NCBI RefSeq assembly: GCF_002090155.1
Contig: NZ_BBRM01000002.1
Span: forward strand, 885,354 to 949,353
Direction of reading: 5' to 3'
Source of the DNA: Demequina sp. NBRC 110056
GTDB taxonomy: Bacteria; Actinomycetota; Actinomycetes; Actinomycetales; Demequinaceae
DNA length: 64,000 nt
Below, piece after piece: positions 54,017 to 62,406 of this stretch. The notes under the pieces were generated by a model. That model searched no databases, had not been told where the DNA came from, and saw only the letters and a list, made by a program, of their open reading frames with translations. How positions within the stretch are numbered: the first letter of the stretch is position 1; every line of letters starts with the position of its first letter. The position numbers and the translations under genes were made by a program.

Positions 54017-55569
54017 TTGGATCCCTCCAGGTCGGCCACGATGGCGTCGATGGAGGTGCGCAGTTCAGCCTGTCGGGCGACGATGCGGGCGATCTCGGAA
54101 TTGAGCTCGGCGATGTCGACGGTTTCGCGGGTGTCTTCAGCTTCCACGTATGACGACACGGAGATGTTGTAGTCGTTGGACGCGATGTCTTCGTTGGACA
54201 CGAGCTTGACGGCGTAGTCTTTATCGACGCGGTTCTCAAGTGCAAGCAGGATGTTCTGCTGGTTGTCTGAGGTGAGCTTGTTCTTGTTGCCGACGCGCTT
54301 GAACTCGTCTGACGCATCGACGAAGAGCACAGCGTTGTCAGACTTCGACTTCTTGAGCACGATGATGCAGGTCGCGATCGGTGTTCCGAAGAACAGATCC
54401 GGCGGCAGTTGAATGACTGCGTCGACATAGTTGTTGTCGATGAGGTACTTGCGGATCTTTGCCTCGGCACCGCCGCGGTAGAGCACGCCCGGGAACTCGA
54501 CGATCGCTGCCGTCCCGTTCACTGCCAGCCACGACAGGATGTGCATAGTGAAGGCCAGGTCGGCCTTCGACTTCGGCGCCAGCACACCGGCAGGAGCGAA
54601 GCGCTCGTCATTGATCAGGAGCGGGTTGGCATCGCCTTCCCACTTGATCGAGTACGGCGGGTTGGACACGATCGCCTCGAACGGCTCGTCGTCCCAATGC
54701 TGCGGGTCGATCAAGGTGTCACCGTGCGCGATGTTGAACTTTTCGTAGTTCACGTCGTGCAGGAACATGTTGATGCGTGCGAGGTTGTACGTGGTCAGGT
54801 TGATCTCCTGGCCGAAGAATCCGCCGACGTTCTCCTTGCCGAGCACCTTCGCGAACTTCAGCAACAGCGAGCCGGAGCCTGCGGCCGGGTCGTAGACCTT
54901 GTTGACGCGCTTCTTGCCCGCGACGGTGATGCGGGCGAGCACCTCGGAGACTTCTTGTGGCGTGTAGTACTCACCGCCGGACTTGCCGGCCTGAGAGGCG
55001 TACATCTGCATGAGGTATTCGTAGGCATCGCCGAAGAGGTCGATGGTGTGGTCGTCGAAGTTGCCCAGCGGCAGGTCGCCGATCGCGTCGAGGAGCTTCA
55101 CGAGCTTCTGATTGCGGTTGGCGACCGTGTTGCCGAGCTTGGAGCTGTTGACGTCGAGGTCGTCGAAGAGGCCCTTGAGGTCACCTTCGCTGTCGGTGCC
55201 GAGCGCCGATCCCTCGATGTCCTTGAACACACGCTCAAGGGTCTCGTTGAGGTTCGGGTCGTTCGCTGCATTGCGGCGGACGTTCTGGAACAGGTCCGAG
55301 GGAAGGATGTAGAAGCCCTTCTCCTCCACCGTGTCCTTGCGACCGAACTCGGCATGGGCATCGGGAAGACGGGCGTAGTCGAAGTCGGTCTCGCCGGCCT
55401 CGTGCTCAGCCTTGTTGATGTAGGCGGTGAGGTTCTCGGAGATGAACCGGTAGAAGAGCATGCCGAGCACGTACGTCTTGAAGTCCCAGCCGTCGACGCT
55501 GCCGCGTAGGTCGTTCGCGATGCGCCAGATGGTCTTGTGGAGCTCGGCTCGCTGCTGGTGGCTGGTCAC
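54013..55569 (-). CDS. hsdM: Type I DNA adenine methyltransferase HsdM
   Basis: 518 aa. The N-terminal HsdM helical domain reads WRIANDLRGSVDGWDFKTYVLGMLFYRFISENL. The methyltransferase domain has SAM motif YDPAAGSGSLL (226-236) and catalytic NPPY (303-306), an N6-adenine signature. GGEYYTPQEVSEVLARI precedes motif I. The GTG at 55569 has GAGGGAA about 9 bases upstream; the longer in-frame reading to 55914 is rejected as shadow sequence. It is first in the hsdM-S-R-rloC operon. Lower GC and absence of the GCCGATGCGC word mark the operon as acquired. Confidence 0.97.
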   Translation of the reverse strand: MTSHQQRAELHKTIWRIANDLRGSVDGWDFKTYVLGMLFYRFISENLTAYINKAEHEAGETDFDYARLPDAHAEFGRKDTVEEKGFYILPSDLFQNVRRNAANDPNLNETLERVFKDIEGSALGTDSEGDLKGLFDDLDVNSSKLGNTVANRNQKLVKLLDAIGDLPLGNFDDHTIDLFGDAYEYLMQMYASQAGKSGGEYYTPQEVSEVLARITVAGKKRVNKVYDPAAGSGSLLLKFAKVLGKENVGGFFGQEINLTTYNLARINMFLHDVNYEKFNIAHGDTLIDPQHWDDEPFEAIVSNPPYSIKWEGDANPLLINDERFAPAGVLAPKSKADLAFTMHILSWLAVNGTAAIVEFPGVLYRGGAEAKIRKYLIDNNYVDAVIQLPPDLFFGTPIATCIIVLKKSKSDNAVLFVDASDEFKRVGNKNKLTSDNQQNILLALENRVDKDYAVKLVSNEDIASNDYNISVSSYVEAEDTRETVDIAELNSEIARIVARQAELRTSIDAIVADLEGSK

Positions 55570-55690
55570 ACTTCCCTCATTTCTTAACGGCGTCCATTGC
55601 CGCACGATCGAGACTAGCGCTGAGCACCGACACGGAAGGTGAGCCGCACGGGGCTCGCCCTGCCGCTCCTTAGGATGCTTGGGAAGTGCC

Positions 55691-56983
55691 GTGAGCCCGC
55701 TCAGTGCACGCCATTGGCGACAATCCGTGACGACTGCCGAGGATCCGCCACCAGGAACCGAAATCGAGATCGTCGCCGACGGCGACGGTCTGGCACTCAT
55801 TGGCGACGCGACCGCCATCGACCGGTTTCTCGGTGCCCACAACGTCCCTGCCCGAGAGATGGAAGTCCGCCGCGTCAGCAAAGCGGCCACCACCGCATCG
55901 GCCGTAGCAACCACGGGCAGTCAGATCGCGGAAAGCTCAGGCCGGTGGATCAAACTGACCGAGAAGTCAGCGCAAGCGCTCAAGGTCAGCGACACCATGA
56001 CCGGCTCAGCGCCCGGAGTCAGCCGCGCAGTACTCACCCACAACGGCAAGGTCTCGGGGATACTCGAGTTCGCCACGACCTCAGGCCGCACCCTCGCGAA
56101 CCCCGCGGTGCTCACCGGCGTGAGCGGACTCATGGCGCAAATGGCGATGCAGCAGGCCATGGACGAGATCACCGACTACCTCAAGGTGTTCGACGCCAAG
56201 GTGGACGACGTGCTGCGCGCCCAGAAGGACGCGGTGCTCGCAGACATGATCGGCGTGGGCGTTCAGCTCGAGGAAGCAGTGTTGGTGCGCGACCAGGTGG
56301 GGCGCATGCCGGAGATCAACTGGTCGAAAGTGCAGGCCGCGCCCGGCGCTATCGCGCGCACGCAGGCGCACGCGCTCAGGCAACTGGATGCGAAGGCCGA
56401 GAAGCTGGAGCGAGCGAAGACCGTAGGCGACATCGCAAAGGCCACTCGCGATGTCGAGCGCGACGTGGAGGAGTGGCTTGCGGTGCTTGCGCGGTGCTTT
56501 CAACTGCAGGATGCGCTCGGTGTGCTCGAACTGGACCGGGCGCTGGACGCTGCGCCTGAGGAACTCGACGACCACCGCACTGCCTTGCGGGCAGCCAGGT
56601 CGGCGCGCCTCGCAACGATCGGGCGGGCGACCGAGCGGGTTGTCGAGCGCATCGGCGCTGCGGCCGGCGTAGCGAATGCGAAGGTGCTGCTGCACCCCAC
56701 GGCGGCGCGCACCGTCGTGGCGTCCGGCAACGAGGTGACCTCCGCGGTGGCGGGCCTCCACGAAGTGCTGGGCATCGGGCTGGCCGGTGACGGCGTCGAG
56801 GCACGCCGCTGGAGCGCGGCGGCCACTGACGTACGCGACCGCGCACTCGAGACGGGTGCTCGCGGGGTGAGCGCTGCGCGCGAAGTGGGCAGTACCCAGG
56901 CTGGCCGTGCTCGGGCCGCCGGCGGCAAGGTCGCTGCCGAGGTTGCGGAGCGTGCTCGGAAGCGGCGCGAAGGTGGCGAGTGA
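55691..56983 (+). CDS. uncharacterised protein next to the restriction island
   Basis: About 430 aa; starts at 55691 or 55727 (both GTG) are possible. An N-terminal alpha/beta segment (EIEIVADGDGLALIGDATAIDRFLGAHNVP) is followed by a mostly helical body. ANPAVLTGVSGLMAQMAMQQAMDEITDYLKVFDAKVDDVLRAQKDAVLADMIGVGVQLEEA has an amphipathic segment that could touch membranes, and there are Arg/Ala-rich helices to the end (ARAAGGKVAAEVAERARKRREGGE). No family recognised. It is divergent from hsdM with 120 bases between, so it could share a control region with the restriction operon. A GCGCATCGGC word at 56647 suggests older residence than the hsd genes. Confidence 0.7.
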   Translation: MSPLSARHWRQSVTTAEDPPPGTEIEIVADGDGLALIGDATAIDRFLGAHNVPAREMEVRRVSKAATTASAVATTGSQIAESSGRWIKLTEKSAQALKVSDTMTGSAPGVSRAVLTHNGKVSGILEFATTSGRTLANPAVLTGVSGLMAQMAMQQAMDEITDYLKVFDAKVDDVLRAQKDAVLADMIGVGVQLEEAVLVRDQVGRMPEINWSKVQAAPGAIARTQAHALRQLDAKAEKLERAKTVGDIAKATRDVERDVEEWLAVLARCFQLQDALGVLELDRALDAAPEELDDHRTALRAARSARLATIGRATERVVERIGAAAGVANAKVLLHPTAARTVVASGNEVTSAVAGLHEVLGIGLAGDGVEARRWSAAATDVRDRALETGARGVSAAREVGSTQAGRARAAGGKVAAEVAERARKRREGGE

Positions 56984-57294
56984 TGTGCGCAATGAGGCGC
57001 GACCAGATCAGTCCCGCAGAACCTCAGGACGTTTGTTGAGGTGATGCGCGAGGCCCACCATGTCCGGATACGTCGATGACGTGCGAATGCCGCACCGGCG
57101 CTCGGACGGGAGCCAGCACTCCGTCACGAACGTCCGTCAGCTCGAGCCGCTGCACCGGCCTGGCGATCCTGGCCGGCGCGGGTCCAGAGTCACCTTCCGG
57201 CGGCTCATAGAGCCGCAGTTGGTCGACACCGGCGAGGAGGAACGAGGAACGGACGGGAGCCTGCCAGGCTGTTAGCGAAGAGACAGGGGAACCC
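56984..57294. other. 311-base region without a convincing gene
   Basis: Short open frames exist on both strands (for instance 57060-57275 plus), but they lack family resemblance and good ribosome sites. The region must hold the promoter of the 57295 gene unless transcription continues from 55691. No repeat or hairpin stood out. Confidence 0.5.
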
Positions 57295-57681
57295 ATGAGC
57301 GCTCACTCGCCCGTTGCCGACGACCGCGAGCCCATCACGCACCTCGAGTTGATTGCGTTGCAACGGCTCTACCTGGACGCGCGCTACCGCGAGGACCACA
57401 GCGCGGCTGCGAGCATCCAAAACCTGTTCCAGGCCCGTGCCAAAGAGTTCGCGGTGGGGCGGTCTCTGGCCGACATCATGGGTCCCGTCGACGAGGACGG
57501 CGAGACGTACGACACGTACCTCGGCACCCACGACGATCCCCCACCGGCGCCTCCCTCCGAGTGCTTCGAGTCTCGCCTCAGCGCTGCAGAGCGCGCGCGG
57601 TGGCTGCGGGCGCATGCCCAGGACGACGCCGACTGGACCGACGACGAGATCCTTCTGGCCATGGGCTCAGGGTTCAACTAA
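57295..57681 (+). CDS. small acidic hypothetical protein
   Basis: 128 aa. A helical N-terminal half (ITHLELIALQRLYLDARYREDHSAAASIQNLFQARAKEFAVGRSLADIMG) is followed by an acidic linker and C-terminal helices (LSAAERARWLRAHAQDDADWTDDEILLAMGSGFN). Soluble; no family recognised. It is the first of three closely spaced plus-strand genes (57295, 57729, 58492) that look like an operon ending in an N-formylglutamate amidohydrolase homologue. Confidence 0.65.
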   Translation: MSAHSPVADDREPITHLELIALQRLYLDARYREDHSAAASIQNLFQARAKEFAVGRSLADIMGPVDEDGETYDTYLGTHDDPPPAPPSECFESRLSAAERARWLRAHAQDDADWTDDEILLAMGSGFN

Positions 57682-57728
57682 TCAGACTTCGTCCACCATC
57701 TACACCACCTGCTAAGGAGCACTGACTC

Positions 57729-58484
57729 TTGTCTACATTTGGATTGGAAGCCATGGGGGACGAGCGCGTCCGCATCGCTGCTTCATGGGACCTTGCCGCT
57801 CGGGTCGTCGGCATCGACCCGACGTCACGAATCTACGAGTATCACCCAGCCGGGGGAATGTACGACTGCCTGGCGATCGGCCGCGAGGGACTGCACATTG
57901 ACATCAACCGCAACGGCTCCGTCCATGCTCACGTAAGCGACGGCGGTCCAGCGATGGGCCTCGTGCCACTGGAGGACTGGCCACGCGCAGCAGCGTCGGC
58001 GGCCGGCACGAAGGCCCTCGTCGACGTGGTCGTCGCCCACTGCCGACTCGACGCAAGCAAGAAGCCCTCGCGTGCGCCTTGGCCTCTGACCTACGAGGTC
58101 ATCGCACGCGTACTTGCTAGCCGCATATTTGACTCTGCAGTGTGGGACTGCCGGATCCAATGGGTGGACACCTCCGGCTACTACGACGGCCCACCGTTGA
58201 AGTTTGGGGCGCCGTCGCCCGAGACTTCGACAATCCCACCGACGGAGTTTTGGGCAATCATGCGCGGCGAGACTCCGGTCGCGTACCTGTGGAACGGCTG
58301 GGCTTGGAACGGTGTCGGCGAGCGGATCAACCTCGCTGCGCGTTTCGCGCGTGGCGACTCGGTCGACTCTCTTGCTCTCGACATCGTGAACCGTTCTGGG
58401 GTGAAAGCCTCTACAGAGCTGCCACAGGTTCGCGTGCAGGTCGCCGAGCCCGCGTTCTCGCCCCCACCGATGATGCACCACTGA
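57729..58484 (+). CDS. hypothetical protein, TTG start
   Basis: 251 aa starting at TTG 57729 with AAGGAG 9 bases upstream; an internal ATG at 57753 lacks a ribosome site. The sequence is Trp-rich in its second half (VWDCRIQWVDTSGYYDGPPL, FWAIMRGETPVAYLWNGWAWNG), mixed alpha/beta, with no signal peptide and no recognised domain. It lies 47 bases after the acidic protein gene and 7 bases before the amidohydrolase gene, implying co-expression and perhaps a shared substrate. Confidence 0.65.
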   Translation: MSTFGLEAMGDERVRIAASWDLAARVVGIDPTSRIYEYHPAGGMYDCLAIGREGLHIDINRNGSVHAHVSDGGPAMGLVPLEDWPRAAASAAGTKALVDVVVAHCRLDASKKPSRAPWPLTYEVIARVLASRIFDSAVWDCRIQWVDTSGYYDGPPLKFGAPSPETSTIPPTEFWAIMRGETPVAYLWNGWAWNGVGERINLAARFARGDSVDSLALDIVNRSGVKASTELPQVRVQVAEPAFSPPPMMHH

Positions 58485-58491
58485 GGCGCGC

Positions 58492-59283
58492 GTGACGTCA
58501 CCCGTCGTCCTCCACATCGCCCACGCGTCGCGGGTGGTGCCTGCCGATGCGCGGGCGGCGATCGTCCTCTCGGAAGCCGAGCTCGAGCGAGAGCTGGACC
58601 ACATGACCGACTCGTTCACGGACGTCATCGCCCGACGGACGGCCGATGTGGTGGGTGCGTCCGGAGCTCTCACGCCTGTGGTGGTGGAGGCCCCCGTCTC
58701 GCGATTGGTGGTCGACGTCGAGCGCTTCACGGACGGCTCGGAACCGATGGAGGCCGTCGGCATGGGGCCGGTCTACACCCGCACGCACGACCAGCGGGTG
58801 CTGCGAGCGACCGTCGATCCCGCTGTACTGGACCGCTACTGTCACCCGCACGCCCAAGCCGTCGAGGACGCGGTGACGTCGGCGCTCGCCAAGCATCACC
58901 ACGCTGTGGTCATCGATGTGCACTCGTATCCCAAGGATCGACTGCCCTATGAGATGTCGGCGGCGGATGCCGCGCGACCCGAGATCTGCATCGGCAGCGA
59001 TGCAACCCACACCCCGCCGTGGCTACTGGCCGCGGCGCGCACGGCGTTTGCTGGCTTCGAGGTGGGTCTCGACTCGCCCTTCGCAGGAACCTACGTGCCG
59101 CTGCGGTACTACAGGGTCGAACCTCGAGTGGTGTCGGTCATGGTCGAGATCCGTCGGGATCAGTACGTGGACGAGGAGGCCGATGAGGTGCACGACGGGC
59201 TTGCACGCGTGGTCGACGCCCTCGCTGCACTCTGTAGGGCAGCCGGGCGATCCGAGAAGTCGGGCCGACCGCTTTCCGGGTGA
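58492..59283 (+). CDS. N-formylglutamate amidohydrolase (FGase) family protein
   Basis: 263 aa, GTG start at 58492. FGase-family features are LHIAHASRVVPADAR (metal His), VDVERFTDGSEPM, HHAVVIDVHSYP, EICIGSDATHTPPWLL and VEIRRDQYVDEEADEV. Classical members cleave N-formyl-glutamate in histidine degradation, but no hut genes are near. Here the gene ends a unit with two unknown proteins in a defence-like neighbourhood, so it may act on a different amide such as a peptide or a modified metabolite; that is inference. Confidence 0.85.
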   Translation: MTSPVVLHIAHASRVVPADARAAIVLSEAELERELDHMTDSFTDVIARRTADVVGASGALTPVVVEAPVSRLVVDVERFTDGSEPMEAVGMGPVYTRTHDQRVLRATVDPAVLDRYCHPHAQAVEDAVTSALAKHHHAVVIDVHSYPKDRLPYEMSAADAARPEICIGSDATHTPPWLLAAARTAFAGFEVGLDSPFAGTYVPLRYYRVEPRVVSVMVEIRRDQYVDEEADEVHDGLARVVDALAALCRAAGRSEKSGRPLSG

Positions 59284-59453
59284 CGTGCGTTTCGCGCGAG
59301 GTCGATGGTGGGCCGGCGAGGCCCGCTGGCTCAGACACAGGAGGTGCGCCAGCAAGGACACGACCCGCGCCAGCCCCCTTTCAGACGGACGAGAGTCCCG
59401 GGCGCGGTCCGTGCCCCGCGGCTATCGTTCTCAAAGACCAACAAGGAGATCTC

Positions 59454-61244
59454 GTGGCGAAGTACTCAGTGACACAGTCGGCGGTGACGCAGCTCCTGGC
59501 TGACGTCAGGAGCGACAAGATCGCGATCCCCGAATTGCAGCGGCCGTTCGTATGGGACAGCGTCAAGGTTCGCGACTTGATGGACTCCCTTTACAAGGGC
59601 TACCCCGTGGGCTATCTGATCACATGGCAGTCGGTCGGAGCCAAGCTCAAGGGCGGTCAGGTCGCCGCCCACCAACAGATCCTCATCGATGGTCAGCAAC
59701 GCATCACCGCACTCCGAGCGGCGGTCGCGGGGCTCAAAGTTGTCAACAAGAAATACAAGTCGGTGCGGATCGTGATCGCGTTCAACCCGATCACCGAGGA
59801 GTTCGCCACCGCGACTCCCGTGATCCGGAAGAACCCTCAGTGGATCGCCGACATCAGTGAGTACTTCAACTCCGACTCACCGTTGTCGTTCGCGCGCCAA
59901 TACTTGGAGCGCAACGAAGACGTTGACGCTAAGGCGTTCGAGGCAAACCTGGCACGGCTTGAGGGGATCAAGAACGCGCAGATCGGCATCATCGGCCTTG
60001 CAGACGATCTCGATGTCGAGACAGTCTCGGAGATCTTCATCCGCATCAACTCCAAGGGGGTTCCTCTGAGTTCTGCGGACTTCGCGATGAGCAAGATCGC
60101 GACCTACGGGGATCGTGGCCGCAACCTGCGCAAGCTGATCGACTACTTCTGCCACTTGGCCGTGGCTCCTCACGCTTACGAAGACATCAGCGAGAACGAC
60201 GCAGAGTTCGCAGCAACGCCGTACCTGAATGCGATCGCGTGGCTGAAGGATGAGGCCGAGGACCTCTACGACCCCGCCTACGGCGACATCATCCGCGTTG
60301 CGGGGCTCGTCGGCTTCAGCCGAGGCAAGGCCTCCAGCATCGTCAGCGAACTCTCCGGGCGCGACCCAGAGACGCGCAAGGTAGACGAGGACCGCATCCC
60401 CGTTGCTTACGACAAGCTCGAGCGAGCCTTGCTGCAGATCGTCAACAACTACCACTTCGACAACTTCCTCATGCTGATCAAGTCCGCCGGCTTCATCGAC
60501 GCTGGCATGGTCAATTCGAAGAACGCCCTCAACTTTGCCTACGCGCTCTACCTTCGCCTCAGAGAGGACAAGGCTTTGAGCGAAGGAGAGCGGAAGCGCA
60601 TCGTCAAGCGGTGGTTCGTCATGTCAATGTTGACCGGGCGGCACTCGGGCAGCTTCGAGTCCCGTTGGGAGCAGGACATCCGCCGCATCGGGGAACAAGG
60701 TCCTGCAAACTACCTGCGTCAGATCGAGGAATCGGAACTCTCGGACGCCTTCTGGGCGGTCTCACTCCCTGCAGACCTGGAGACAACCAGCACCGCAAGC
60801 CCGTTCTTCCAGACCTTCCTCGCCGCGCAGGTCGCTAACCACGCACGCGGGTTCCTCTCGAAGGGCATCACTGTCGCAACGATGAGCGAGCACTCCGGGG
60901 ATATCCACCACATTGTGCCCAAGGACTACTTGCAGAAGAACGGCTACCCCGATCGTGGCGACTACAACCAGGTCGCGAATTACGCCCTGACAGAGACGGC
61001 TATCAACATCAGTATCAGCAACAAGCCACCGATGCAGTACATGTCGGATATTGCGGATCAGGTGAACTCCGGCGTGCTCACGCTGGGTGAGATGACCGAT
61101 GCTGATGATCTCGCGGAGAACCTGCGTGAGAATGCCATCCCATCCACCATCGGCGAGACGACCGCGGAAACCTACAAGGAATTCCTTGGGCTACGACGGA
61201 AGCTGATGGCCGCGACTATTCGCGACTACTATCAGGCGCTTTGA
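59454..61244 (+). CDS. DUF262 protein with C-terminal HNH-like domain (GmrSD-type)
   Basis: 596 aa from the GTG at 59454, which has AAGGAG 5 bases upstream. The N-terminal DUF262 domain has IPELQRPFVWD (25-35), YPVGYLITW and the ParB-like DGQQR motif (79-83) followed by ITALRAA. The C-terminal DUF1524-like HNH reads GDIHHIVPKDYLQKNGYPDRGDYNQVANYALTE (HH at 485-486). Such fusions include the GmrSD enzymes that cut modified phage DNA using NTP hydrolysis. Start chosen by ribosome site; the frame stays open 58 codons upstream. Confidence 0.88.
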   Translation: MAKYSVTQSAVTQLLADVRSDKIAIPELQRPFVWDSVKVRDLMDSLYKGYPVGYLITWQSVGAKLKGGQVAAHQQILIDGQQRITALRAAVAGLKVVNKKYKSVRIVIAFNPITEEFATATPVIRKNPQWIADISEYFNSDSPLSFARQYLERNEDVDAKAFEANLARLEGIKNAQIGIIGLADDLDVETVSEIFIRINSKGVPLSSADFAMSKIATYGDRGRNLRKLIDYFCHLAVAPHAYEDISENDAEFAATPYLNAIAWLKDEAEDLYDPAYGDIIRVAGLVGFSRGKASSIVSELSGRDPETRKVDEDRIPVAYDKLERALLQIVNNYHFDNFLMLIKSAGFIDAGMVNSKNALNFAYALYLRLREDKALSEGERKRIVKRWFVMSMLTGRHSGSFESRWEQDIRRIGEQGPANYLRQIEESELSDAFWAVSLPADLETTSTASPFFQTFLAAQVANHARGFLSKGITVATMSEHSGDIHHIVPKDYLQKNGYPDRGDYNQVANYALTETAINISISNKPPMQYMSDIADQVNSGVLTLGEMTDADDLAENLRENAIPSTIGETTAETYKEFLGLRRKLMAATIRDYYQAL

Positions 61245-61299
61245 TGCGGCCACAAACCTCGCCCGCCTTGAGGCAAGCGCACGAACGGTAGTGACCGCC

Positions 61300-62010
61300 A
61301 TGACCAAGATCGACGTCTCCTTCAACTTTCGGTCCGATACACCCGGCGGGCTCGACCCCGATACGTACAGCCCAACGCTGCGCGAGTATCACCAGGTTCT
61401 CTGGAGCAAACCGCTTCCGGACGGACGCGACTTCGGCCTTGCACGCGGCACCGACTCGTACCTCCACCACAAGTCCGAGGTCGGTGAGTTCTGGCTCGCA
61501 AGCGACACGGTCATTCCGGACTTCATGCGCGAGAGTCGGCTTCTATCGATAACCTCGCGTCTCGATCCCGACAGCGTTGCAGCGTTCGACCACCTGGGCT
61601 ACACGATCGGCGGCATGATGCTCTTCCCTGGCGAACGCCGCGAAGGGAAGATGACCATCAATGGCGCGCGAGGGTTTCACCCACGCATCAAGGACAGGTT
61701 CGATCTCACCGTCGAGTGCATCCGCAGACACTATCGCGGAGAGGACAGCCCTCTTGCCGAGCCCCTCGCGCGCTACGCGGACTTCTTCGAGACCTTCGGT
61801 GACTTCGACGGGTTCGTCGACTTCTTCTTGCTCGAGGACCTCGTCGAATCCGGAGTCGTCAGGACCTTTCTTCCGTTTGAAGACTTCGACCGGTCCCCAC
61901 TTCCCCGGACCTACGACGAGTACCTGACGTATCGCGACAACGCCTCGGAGTTCCTCCGCGCGAGGAACGCGCGGATCGCGGCTTGGGCATCGACCCAGAA
62001 ACCGGTTTAA
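61300..62010 (+). CDS. conserved protein, probably DUF6994-like
   Basis: 236 aa from the ATG at 61300 (a GTG at 61291 is equally possible). It opens KIDVSFNFRSDTPGGLDPDTYSPTLREYHQVLWSKPLPDGRDFGLARG and continues YLHHKSEVGEFWLASDTVIPDFMRES, IGGMMLFPG and KMTINGARGFHPRIKDRFDLTVECIRRHY. I believe this is the family catalogued as DUF6994, but cannot verify the number. No catalytic motif is clear. It follows the DUF262 gene by 55 bases in the same direction and may be its partner. Confidence 0.7.
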   Translation: MTKIDVSFNFRSDTPGGLDPDTYSPTLREYHQVLWSKPLPDGRDFGLARGTDSYLHHKSEVGEFWLASDTVIPDFMRESRLLSITSRLDPDSVAAFDHLGYTIGGMMLFPGERREGKMTINGARGFHPRIKDRFDLTVECIRRHYRGEDSPLAEPLARYADFFETFGDFDGFVDFFLLEDLVESGVVRTFLPFEDFDRSPLPRTYDEYLTYRDNASEFLRARNARIAAWASTQKPV

Positions 62011-62406
62011 GCGGAACGCGCTTCCTGTTCTAACCCCGCGCCCGAGATCTCCCCCGATCTCGTCGCTGCCGCTCGCGATCTCGCGATCTCGCGATCTCGC
62101 GATCTCGCGAACACTCTGCCGGTCTGCACGACAGCGGCGACTACATGGACTCTGCGCTCTTGGTGGAACTCGATCCCTCGACTGCGGAGCGGCTCAGGGC
62201 GAAGCACTCCGAGAGTTGGACGTCCTCGGGCGCTGCTCGGCATGGCGAGGTGTTGGATTGACCACAATCGAGGCCAACCTCCCTGCTGAAGCCCCACATT
62301 GTCGGACGCCGCCGCTAGGCTCGCGGCACCGCGGCGATCGCCGTGTTGGGGCCGCGGCGACGGGAGTCGGGCATAGTCCGGCGTGCTGAGGGGAAGAGGA
62401 AGCTCG
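62011..62406. pseudogene. 396-base gap with an 8-bp microsatellite and a decayed ORF
   Basis: From 62073 to 62110 the 8-mer CTCGCGAT repeats about 4.75 times. Upstream frame EISPDLVAAARD and downstream frame GLHDSGDYMDSALLVELDPSTAERLRAKHSESW...GEVLD (stop 62259-62261) are out of phase, but losing one 8-bp unit would join them. No start codon is visible before the repeat, so this is most likely a gene remnant rather than an intact phase-variable gene. The rest of the gap (62262-62406) holds the promoter of the DUF4230 gene. Confidence 0.5.

Noticed and set aside
46707..55690. Integrated prophage or integrative element with identifiable ends
   Set aside because: No integrase, structural phage genes, tRNA target or matching direct repeats were found; only an HTH remnant and a composition shift support acquisition.
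55570..55914. N-terminal extension of HsdM by about 115 residues
   Set aside because: It lies over the start of the divergent 55691 gene, lacks homology to HsdM, and the GTG at 55569 has a good ribosome site and the family-typical N-terminus.
57060..57275. 71-residue plus-strand frame
   Set aside because: Arg/Gly/Pro-rich, no convincing ribosome site and no resemblance to a family.
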